Positions 32,624 through 41,301 of a DNA stretch of 41,301 nucleotides are shown here, in pieces. The stretch spans positions 1 to 41,301 of the forward strand of contig JAJUKC010000014.1 in NCBI GenBank assembly GCA_029264995.1, written 5' to 3'. Position 1 is the first letter of the stretch; each line of letters starts with the position of its first letter. The position numbers were made by a program, and so were the translations under genes. Source of the DNA: Marinobacter sp. GTDB lineage: Bacteria > Pseudomonadota > Gammaproteobacteria > Pseudomonadales > Oleiphilaceae. Below the pieces are notes generated by a model. It was not told the origin of the DNA, searched no databases, and saw only the letters and a program-made list of their open reading frames with translations.

Positions 32624-33610
32624 ATGCAGGATCCAAGACTACAGCAAGCCCAGGTTTACACCGATTTCAGTGGTCTGAATGCACTGAAGACTCAGGCTCG
32701 AACTGATAAACAGGCTGCACTGGAGCAGGTTGCCAAGCAGTTCGAGAGCCTGTTCCTGTCAGAGATGCTGAAATCCATGCGCAAGGCAGGCGAGGTATTT
32801 GCCGAGGGAAACTACCTGAACAGCAATGAAAGCCAGATGTACCGGGATATGTTCGACAGCCAGATCAGCTTGAGTATGGCCGGTGGCACCGGTACCGGGC
32901 TGGCGGAAGCGCTGGTCCGGCAGTTAGGAAAACAGGTGCCGGGGCTGAGTGGCGACGGAGAAAAACTGGCAGGCCATAAGGGTGCAATTACCGATTACGA
33001 CCGCAGTATGCCGGCGATTTCCAGAGAACTGCCTGAACGCATGGCCGAGGTGGCTGACGTGGCTGCGAAGGTGAAAGTAGAACCTGCTCAAAGCCCTGGC
33101 AAACTGCCGGAGGTATTCGAGTCACCAGAGCATTTTGTCGAGCAGCTCATGCCGTTCGCAGAGCAGATTGGAAACGAAACCGGCATTGATCCGCGCCTGA
33201 TGATTGCCCAGGCGGCGCTCGAAACCGGTTGGGGCAAACACATGATCAAAGGTGACGGCTCTCAGCCGAGCTTTAACCTGTTCGGCATCAAGGCAGACAG
33301 TCGTTGGGGCGGTGACGCCGTGAGCATTACCACCACCGAATTCAGGGGGGGCGTGGCCATGAAGGAGCGGGCGGATTTCCGTGCCTATCCGGACTATGAG
33401 GCCAGCTTCCGGGATTACGTTGATTTTCTGCAAAGCAACCCCCGTTATCGCGATGTTCTGTCTTCAGCAGATCAGCCGGAAGTATTTGCCGAGAAACTGC
33501 AGGAAGCGGGTTATGCAACCGATCCGGACTACGGAGCCAAGATCCGTCGGATCATGAATCGGGATTCTCTGATGACGCTGTCGATGAACAGTGACAGAGC
33601 GAAGGAGTAA
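32624..33610 (+). CDS. flgJ: Flagellar rod cap and peptidoglycan hydrolase FlgJ
   Basis: 328 residues in two domains. Residues 25-100 are the rod-binding cap domain (QVAKQFESLFLSEMLKSMRK, MYRDMFDSQISLSMAGG). Residues 165-320 are a glucosaminidase-type hydrolase domain, with the catalytic Glu at about 200 in AQAALETGWGKH. It caps the growing rod and opens the cell wall for it. This dual form is typical of beta- and gammaproteobacteria. It precedes flgK by six bases. Confidence 0.95.
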   Translation: MQDPRLQQAQVYTDFSGLNALKTQARTDKQAALEQVAKQFESLFLSEMLKSMRKAGEVFAEGNYLNSNESQMYRDMFDSQISLSMAGGTGTGLAEALVRQLGKQVPGLSGDGEKLAGHKGAITDYDRSMPAISRELPERMAEVADVAAKVKVEPAQSPGKLPEVFESPEHFVEQLMPFAEQIGNETGIDPRLMIAQAALETGWGKHMIKGDGSQPSFNLFGIKADSRWGGDAVSITTTEFRGGVAMKERADFRAYPDYEASFRDYVDFLQSNPRYRDVLSSADQPEVFAEKLQEAGYATDPDYGAKIRRIMNRDSLMTLSMNSDRAKE

Positions 33611-33616
33611 CAGATC

Positions 33617-35653
33617 ATGGCGGGCTTGATCGGTATTGGTCTGAGTGGGGTATTGGGCCACCAGGCGGCGCTCAACACCACAGCAAACAACATAACGAAC
33701 GCAAACACACCGGGTTACAGTCGCCAGGAGGTCCAGTTCGAGACCCAGGAAGGGCGACGCACGGGTGCAGGTACCATCGGCAGTGGCGTGTCTGTCGCGA
33801 ATATCCGTCGGTTGGCAGATGCCTATCTTAGTCAGCAGTTACGCGAGGACAGCACTCTGTTTGGCGAGCAGAATGCTTTTAACGCCGAACTGACGCGGCT
33901 GGATAATCTGTTGGGCGGTGAAGACACCGGCCTGACCAAAGCGCTGAACAACTTCTTCTCGGCCATGCAGAATGCCGCGGAAGACCCGACGTCGTTGCCC
34001 CAACGCCAGCTCGTGCTCAGTGAAGCCCAGCAACTGGTGAATCGCTTTCAGGGATTGAACCAGGAGTTCATTCAGCAGCGCGAATCGGTGAAAACCCAGA
34101 TGCAGCAGGGTGTGAAAGATGCCAATACCCTGCTCAAAAGTATTGCTGAACTGAACCTGGCTATTTCTGAATCTCCGGGCCTGGCCCAGGGCAGGGAACC
34201 CCTGGAGCTGATGGACAAACGGGACGAGAAGTTGCGCCAGTTGTCTGAGTTGGTGAGCATTCGGGTAACGGAAGTGGAAGGCAGCCAGGTGAATGTGTCG
34301 CTGTCTAACGGTCTGTCACTGGTTACCGGCGCCAATGCCGCAGAATTCGCCACCCGCAGCAGTGCGAAAGATCCCACGCGCCTTGAATTTACGCTCACCA
34401 GCGGTGGGCGAACCCTGCTGGTGGATGAGCAGATTCAGGGCGGGAAACTGGGTGGCCTGCGTGCCTTTGATGAACTGGCTCTGAAACCCGCCTTTGATGA
34501 GCTCGGCCGGCTGGCGATCGCCATCTCGGCGGCTATCAACCATCAGCATGAGATCGGGATGGACCTTGAAGGTGATCTCGGTGGTAATTTTTTCAGCGAT
34601 GTGAACAGTCTCGCCGTTCAGCGTAGCCGGGTGGTGCCGAACGGCAATAACGACCGCACTACCACCGGCCAGTTGGCCGTTGAGATTACCGACAGTTCCC
34701 AGCTGCCGGCGGGTACCTGGGAGCTGCAGTTCAGTGGTGATGGGCGCAGCTATGAGTTGATCGATACGATCTCCGGAGACACGGTCAAGCAGGGCCGGTT
34801 ACCAGACCCGGTGCAGTCGGAAATCAACATGCCGGGCTTTAACATTCGCGTTGAAGGTGGCGAATTCAATGCTGGCGACAAGTACCTGATCCAGCCCAGT
34901 CGCAATGCTGCCGAAAACATGCAGCTGAATATTCGGCGGGAGGAAGATCTTGCTTTTGCCAGTCCGATCAGGGCAAGCGCCAGCGACAACAACTTGGGCA
35001 CCGCCGAGATTGGCCAGGGCGCGATGCTGAATGTTCGGAATCCGAACACTGGAGCGTTGTTGCCGGGGTTCCAGAGTCGCGGCGAGCTGGCCAATGGCCC
35101 GCTGAATATCGAGTTCACGAATTACGATGCGGCAACGGGCACTTACGATTACGAGATCACGGATACCCCGGGTAATAACGTTCTCGAAACCGGCAATTAT
35201 GATCCGAAAAAGGTCAACGTGTTTTTTAGTGATGACCCCAGCGATGGCAGCCGCTACCAGGGCTTTCAGTTCGAAATGACTGGAGAGCCTGCAGTTGGCG
35301 ATGAGTTCACCATCGATTTCAACCGCAATGGCGTTTCCGACAACCGAAACGCCGAGTTGCTGGCGGCTCTGGGTACCAAGAATACCCTCAATGGCGGTTC
35401 CCAGAACTTTACCGAGGGCTACGCTGGCCTGGTCGAGGATATCGGCGTGAAAACCCGCCAGAGCCAGCTGGATAAAGACGCCGGGGCAACGCTGCTGGAG
35501 CAGTCTACCAATCAGCGGGAGTCTGTCTCGGGCGTTAACCTGGACGAAGAGGCCGGCAAGCTGATTCAGTACCAGGCAGCCTACAACGCATCGGCCCAGG
35601 TGATGTCTGTGGCGCAGGATCTTTTTAACACGTTGCTGCAGAGCTTCCGTTAA
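33617..35653 (+). CDS. flgK: Hook-filament junction protein FlgK (HAP1)
   Basis: 678 residues against 547 in E. coli, the extra being in the central variable domains. N-terminus GLSGVLGHQAALNTTANNIT with NANTPGYSRQEVQFE; C-terminus GVNLDEEAGKLIQYQAAYNA with VAQDLFNTLL. It joins hook and filament together with FlgL. AAGGAG is upstream of the ATG. Confidence 0.95.
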   Translation: MAGLIGIGLSGVLGHQAALNTTANNITNANTPGYSRQEVQFETQEGRRTGAGTIGSGVSVANIRRLADAYLSQQLREDSTLFGEQNAFNAELTRLDNLLGGEDTGLTKALNNFFSAMQNAAEDPTSLPQRQLVLSEAQQLVNRFQGLNQEFIQQRESVKTQMQQGVKDANTLLKSIAELNLAISESPGLAQGREPLELMDKRDEKLRQLSELVSIRVTEVEGSQVNVSLSNGLSLVTGANAAEFATRSSAKDPTRLEFTLTSGGRTLLVDEQIQGGKLGGLRAFDELALKPAFDELGRLAIAISAAINHQHEIGMDLEGDLGGNFFSDVNSLAVQRSRVVPNGNNDRTTTGQLAVEITDSSQLPAGTWELQFSGDGRSYELIDTISGDTVKQGRLPDPVQSEINMPGFNIRVEGGEFNAGDKYLIQPSRNAAENMQLNIRREEDLAFASPIRASASDNNLGTAEIGQGAMLNVRNPNTGALLPGFQSRGELANGPLNIEFTNYDAATGTYDYEITDTPGNNVLETGNYDPKKVNVFFSDDPSDGSRYQGFQFEMTGEPAVGDEFTIDFNRNGVSDNRNAELLAALGTKNTLNGGSQNFTEGYAGLVEDIGVKTRQSQLDKDAGATLLEQSTNQRESVSGVNLDEEAGKLIQYQAAYNASAQVMSVAQDLFNTLLQSFR

Positions 35654-35669
35654 GGCGAGGTGATGTCAC

Positions 35670-36947
35670 ATGATCAGAATTTCATCACAACAGATTTTTT
35701 CCGGCGGCATTAACCGTCTGCAGGACATAAATAGCAACCTGGTTAATACCCAGCAGCAGCTATCGACCGGTAAGAAAGTGAACAAGCCATCGGATGATCC
35801 GGTAGCGGCCGCACGCATTCTGAAACTGGACCAGGAGCTGCAGCGCTCGGAAACCTATGGCCGAAATGCCAATCTGGCCGATAACCGGCTGAAGCAGGAG
35901 GAAAGCACCCTGGCCAGCGCGGTGGACATTATCCAGCGGGTGAGGGAGCTGACAGTTCAGGCCGGTAACGGTTCTCTGTCCGCAAATGATCGGCAGTCCA
36001 TCTCGGCGGAGCTCAAGGAACGTCTTGGCCAGCTCGCGAATATTGCCAATACCCGGGATGCGTCCGGGGAGTATATCTTCAGTGGCTTCCAGGGCAGTAC
36101 GCCTGCATTTGCCAAAAATGATGAAGGCAAATGGGTGTATCAAGGCGATGAGGGGCAGCGGGTATTGGAGATTGATGATGGTGTGACCGTGCCCATCAGC
36201 GATCATGGTAAAGGGATTTTTGTGGATGTGCCCGCAGCGGTATCAGTGGTTGCCACAGATGATGGCACCGGCACGGGAAATCAAGCCAATGGTTTTGTAT
36301 CCGGCCTGGAGTTAATTGCGCCAAAAAATCTGTCAAATGAATTCGCCGCTGCAACGCCCTCGCGGCCGAATGATTTTACGATCTCGGTCGGTGTGGGTGG
36401 CGCAATAACTATTACCGCGGTGGATGCGGAGAATAACCCGACTGCTGAGGACTCCGCCGGAAATACCCTGGACTTAACACCTAACCCTGCCCCCACGGTA
36501 GGAGAAGAGTTTGAGGTTGCTGGTATCCGACTGACTATCAATGATGCCCAGGATGGCGATAGGTTCACTCTGGGCATTAGTGACAAGCAATCGGTTTTCG
36601 GTACCATCGAAAACCTGATTTCGGGGCTTGAGACTATTGATAAGAGCACACCCAAGAGCAGTGCCGAGTATGATGCCCTGATCGCAGAAACCCTGGTGAA
36701 TCTCGATAACGCCCAGGAATCGATCATCCTCAAGCAAACAGAGCTTGGTGGTCGCCTCAACGCCGTGGAATCCACCACCGCGTTTCTGGAGGATTCAGCG
36801 CTCTACACCAAAGAGATTCGGTCCCAGCTGCAGGATGTCGATTATGCCGAGGCCATCAGTAACCTCAGTTTTCAGAGCTTTGTGTTGCAGGCCGCTCAGC
36901 AGTCTTTCGCACAGGTTTCACAGCTTTCCTTGTTTGACCGACTCTAA
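35670..36947 (+). CDS. flgL: Hook-filament junction protein FlgL (HAP3)
   Basis: 425 residues, longer than E. coli FlgL (317). The flagellin-like N-terminal helix is visible in NLVNTQQQLSTGKKVNKPSD followed by DPVAAARILKLDQELQRSE, and the C-terminal helix in EAISNLSFQSFVLQAAQQSF and SLFDRL. The middle (about residues 190-300) is a variable acidic insert. It is the last gene of the flagellar block; no flagellin gene follows, so fliC is elsewhere. Confidence 0.94.
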   Translation: MIRISSQQIFSGGINRLQDINSNLVNTQQQLSTGKKVNKPSDDPVAAARILKLDQELQRSETYGRNANLADNRLKQEESTLASAVDIIQRVRELTVQAGNGSLSANDRQSISAELKERLGQLANIANTRDASGEYIFSGFQGSTPAFAKNDEGKWVYQGDEGQRVLEIDDGVTVPISDHGKGIFVDVPAAVSVVATDDGTGTGNQANGFVSGLELIAPKNLSNEFAAATPSRPNDFTISVGVGGAITITAVDAENNPTAEDSAGNTLDLTPNPAPTVGEEFEVAGIRLTINDAQDGDRFTLGISDKQSVFGTIENLISGLETIDKSTPKSSAEYDALIAETLVNLDNAQESIILKQTELGGRLNAVESTTAFLEDSALYTKEIRSQLQDVDYAEAISNLSFQSFVLQAAQQSFAQVSQLSLFDRL

Positions 36948-36957
36948 TCCACTGTGT

Positions 36958-36980
36958 CGGCGGGTGATTTTTGCCCGCCG
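36958..36980 (+). terminator. Possible terminator after flgL
   Basis: CGGCGGG (36958-36964) pairs with CCCGCCG (36974-36980) around a nine-base loop that includes five T. No T run follows the stem, so efficiency is doubtful. Confidence 0.45.
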
Positions 36981-36985
36981 GCTGG

Positions 36986-37013
36986 TTGCTTTCAGTCTCT
37001 GGCTCAGTATAAT
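36986..37013 (+). promoter_or_regulatory. Predicted promoter of tRNA-Leu
   Basis: TTGCTT (36986-36991), a 16-base spacer, and a perfect TATAAT (37008-37013). The following CCCTCCC is a GC-rich discriminator of the kind found at growth-rate-controlled stable-RNA promoters. The tRNA begins 17 bases further on. Confidence 0.7.
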
Positions 37014-37030
37014 CCCTCCCACTCTCCGAT

Positions 37031-37117
37031 GGCGGCGTGGTGAAATTGGTAGACACGACGGATTCAAAATCCGTTGGGGTAAAACCCGTGGCGGTTCGAG
37101 TCCGCCCGCCGCTACCA
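37031..37117 (+). tRNA. tRNA-Leu(CAA)
   Basis: 87 bases including an encoded CCA end. The acceptor arm GGCGGCG pairs with CGCCGCT, the first pair being G-U. D arm GTG...CAC with AAATTGGTAGA. Anticodon stem ACGGA/TCCGT with loop TTCAAAA, giving anticodon CAA for UUG codons. A long variable arm (TGGGGTAAAACCCG) marks a class II tRNA. The T arm GGCGG-TTCGAGT-CCGCC is perfect. A stable hairpin (37125-37130 with 37134-37139) follows and may mark transcript processing before queA. Confidence 0.95.
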
Positions 37118-37158
37118 CTTATAGGCCGCAACCTGCGGCATCGTGAATAGCCCGGCCC

Positions 37159-39395
<2,237 letters not shown>

Positions 39396-39436
39396 ACAAA
39401 TTTTGCTTTAAATCAGTCAATAAACGGAGAACCTGA

Positions 39437-39799
39437 ATGAAATCAATCAAATTGCTCATCGCTGGCCTGCTGTCTTTGATGCCTGCTCTGGCCTCGGCTC
39501 AGGATGCTGGTGCCCAGGGAATGAGCGTGATGGGTCAGATCATCTTCTTCGCCGGCTTCATCCTGATTTTCTACTTCCTGATCTGGCGCCCGCAGTCCAA
39601 ACGTGCCAAAGAGCATAAGGCTCTGATGTCCGGCCTGAACAAAGGTGATGAAGTGGTTACCTCCGGTGGTGTTGCTGGCCGGATCACCAAAGTGACCGAC
39701 GACTTCATTGTTCTGGAAGTTGCAGATAACGTTGAAATGAAGATTCAGAAAGTTGCCGTTGCAGCGGCTCTGCCGAAAGGCACCCTGAAGGACATCTGA
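39437..39799 (+). CDS. yajC: Sec translocase accessory subunit YajC
   Basis: 120 residues. One membrane segment at about residues 33-50 (IIFFAGFILIFYFLIWRPQ), followed by QSKRAKEHKALMSGLNKGDE and VVTSGGVAGRITKVTDDFIV, the family hallmark. The N-terminal stretch also looks signal-peptide-like (LLIAGLLSLMPALASA). It joins SecD and SecF in the accessory complex of the SecYEG channel. GGAG precedes the ATG. Confidence 0.95.
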   Translation: MKSIKLLIAGLLSLMPALASAQDAGAQGMSVMGQIIFFAGFILIFYFLIWRPQSKRAKEHKALMSGLNKGDEVVTSGGVAGRITKVTDDFIVLEVADNVEMKIQKVAVAAALPKGTLKDI

Positions 39800-39809
39800 G
39801 CTGGTTTCC

Positions 39810-39839
39810 AGGCGCATCCATGATGCGCCTGTTCATTTT
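39810..39839 (+). terminator. Hairpin after yajC, possible attenuator
   Basis: AGGCGCATC pairs perfectly with GATGCGCCT around CAT (39810-39830), followed by GTTCATTTTC. A second hairpin (39862-39867 with 39872-39877) lies directly before the secD ribosome site. They may reduce or regulate secD expression relative to yajC. Confidence 0.5.
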
Positions 39840-39891
39840 CTGACTGGCTGAAACACCAAGACCGGCACGTCTGCCGGCTCGAAGGATTCTC

Positions 39892-41301
39892 ATGCTGAAC
39901 AAGTATCCTCTCTGGAAAAACCTGGTCATCGTGTTTGCACTGGTGATTGGTTTCATCTACGCCTTACCGAACTTTTTCCCTGACGATTACGCCATCCAGA
40001 TCACTGGCGCCCGTGGCAGTACCGAAGTTGAGCAGCGGGTGCTTGATCGCGCCCTCGCCAAGCTTGAGCAGGAAGGTATCGAAGTAAAATCGAGCCTGCT
40101 GGAAGAGCGGGACGCGCTGATCCGTCTCACCAGCTCCGACGACCAGCTGCGGGCACGCCCCGCCGTTCAGGCGGCCCTGGGCAACGAATATCTGGTGGCC
40201 CTGAACATGGCGCCGTCAACACCAGGCTGGCTGCGTAGCCTTGGAGCAGGCCCAATGAAACTGGGGCTGGATTTACGTGGTGGTGTTCACTTCCTGTTGG
40301 AGGTGGATATGGAAACCGCTTTGAATCAACGGCTGGAAGCGCTGTCTGGCCAGATCAAGCGAGAGCTGAGGGAAGAGCGGATCCGGTACCGCGGTGGCGA
40401 CATTGAGGATCAGACCCGCATTGTACTGAGCTTCCGTGATGAAGCGGCACGTACCGAGGCGTTTGAGCTGGTGCGCGATCAGTACAACGAATTCCTGTTG
40501 GATGAAACAACAGAGGGCGATGAGTTTCTGCTGACGCTGACCTTGTCTGAAGCAGAAGTGCGCAACATCCAGGAATACGCTCTCGAGCAGAACCTGACCA
40601 CCATCCGTAACCGGGTAAACGAACTGGGTGTTGCCGAGCCGCTGGTACAGCGCCAGGGCGCGAGCCGGATTATTGTAGAGCTGCCAGGTGTGCAGGATAC
40701 CGCCCAGGCCAAGCGTGTACTTGGCGCGACGGCTAACCTGGAATTCCGGATGGAGGCTCGGCAGGATGCGCCGTCCGCCGAGACCGAACAGTTTCCTTTC
40801 CGGGATAATCCACAGCGTACCGCTCGTCTTGAGCGGGATGTCATCGCCACTGGTAACAATGTTGCCAATGCCCAGCAAGCGTTCGATGAAAATGGCCAGC
40901 CGCAGGTCAATATCACCATGGACTCCGTTGGTGGTGACCTGATGAATCGGGCGACACGCAATAGCATTGGCCGCCGCATGGCGGTGTTGTTCATTGAATA
41001 CCGCACCGAAACCGAGACCCGGGAAGTCAACGGAGAAATCGTTGAAGCTGAAAACCGGGTCGTGGAAAAAGGCATTATCAGCCTGGCAACGGTGCAGTCT
41101 GCCCTGGGCAGCAGCTTCCGTATCACCGGCCTGGATTCCATTCCCGAAGCTGCGGAACTGGCACTGCTGCTGCGTGCCGGTGCACTGGCGGCGCCGATGT
41201 ACTTTGTGCAGGAGCGGACCATCGGGCCAAGCCTGGGTCAGAAGAACATCGATGCCGGCCTGATGTCGGTAATGATCGGTTTTGCCCTGGTTCTTATCTA
41301 C
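39892..41301 (+). CDS. secD: Protein translocase subunit SecD (5' part, runs off the window)
   Basis: 470 codons are visible with no stop; E. coli SecD has 615 residues, so about 150 are missing. The start ATG has GAAGGA five bases upstream. N-terminal membrane segment (LVIVFALVIGFIYALPNFFP), then the large periplasmic P1 domain. GPMKLGLDLRGGVHFLLEVD is the SecD signature, and EQNLTTIRNRVNELGVAEPL the conserved base. Near the window edge are FRITGLDSIPEAAELALLLR and the start of the next membrane segment (VMIGFALVLIY). It uses the proton gradient to aid release of exported proteins from SecYEG. Confidence 0.96.
   Translation, partial: MLNKYPLWKNLVIVFALVIGFIYALPNFFPDDYAIQITGARGSTEVEQRVLDRALAKLEQEGIEVKSSLLEERDALIRLTSSDDQLRARPAVQAALGNEYLVALNMAPSTPGWLRSLGAGPMKLGLDLRGGVHFLLEVDMETALNQRLEALSGQIKRELREERIRYRGGDIEDQTRIVLSFRDEAARTEAFELVRDQYNEFLLDETTEGDEFLLTLTLSEAEVRNIQEYALEQNLTTIRNRVNELGVAEPLVQRQGASRIIVELPGVQDTAQAKRVLGATANLEFRMEARQDAPSAETEQFPFRDNPQRTARLERDVIATGNNVANAQQAFDENGQPQVNITMDSVGGDLMNRATRNSIGRRMAVLFIEYRTETETREVNGEIVEAENRVVEKGIISLATVQSALGSSFRITGLDSIPEAAELALLLRAGALAAPMYFVQERTIGPSLGQKNIDAGLMSVMIGFALVLIY

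Overview
The window reads as chromosomal backbone of a marine gammaproteobacterium. Marinobacter or a close relative is my best guess. This rests on recalled gene content and order (split B12-dependent ribonucleotide reductase, sigma-54-type flagellar promoters, flg genes next to tRNA-Leu/queA/tgt/yajC/secD) and not on any database search. Nearly every base is accounted for by genes. I see no integrase, transposase, phage gene, rRNA or CRISPR array.

Layout. 1-4.5 kb: a structured hairpin of unknown nature (58-156), then a minus-strand run: two small envelope proteins, a TPR protein, a zinc-ribbon protein, a family 2 glycosyltransferase, a DinB-fold protein and a tautomerase-fold protein. 4.6-8.1 kb: the split class II ribonucleotide reductase nrdJa-nrdJb, with a long leader and several NrdR-box-like sites. 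8.1-8.9 kb: an exported protein with a DUF6160-like start. 9.0-11.7 kb: a three-gene ABC importer of the TrpXYZ/ABC_sub_bind type. 12.0-13.7 kb: an AMP-binding acyl-CoA synthetase. 13.8-16.6 kb: an iron(III) ABC importer (permease and binding protein, no ATPase nearby) with a Fur-box-like site over its promoter. 16.8-19.2 kb: PilZ protein, lipoprotein and a degenerate HD-GYP protein. 19.2-25.4 kb: lipoprotein, YadGH-type ABC exporter, queF, a class III nucleotidyl cyclase and a nitroreductase. 25.6-36.9 kb: flgBCDEFGHIJKL, with sigma-54 promoter candidates before flgB and flgF. 37.0-41.3 kb: tRNA-Leu(CAA), queA, tgt, yajC and the 5' part of secD, which runs off the window.

How the genes work together. 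The flg block encodes rod, hook, P/L rings, rod-cap hydrolase and hook-filament junction proteins. queF, queA and tgt are three steps of queuosine tRNA modification in one window. PilZ, degenerate HD-GYP and class III cyclase genes suggest local cyclic-nucleotide signalling.

Most of the window is conventional. The places most worth a second look are the degenerate HD-GYP/PilZ/lipoprotein cluster with its perfect palindrome, the 58-156 hairpin, the NrdR/promoter arrangement before nrdJa, and the DUF6160-like exported protein. I do not see clear evidence of a wholly new system.
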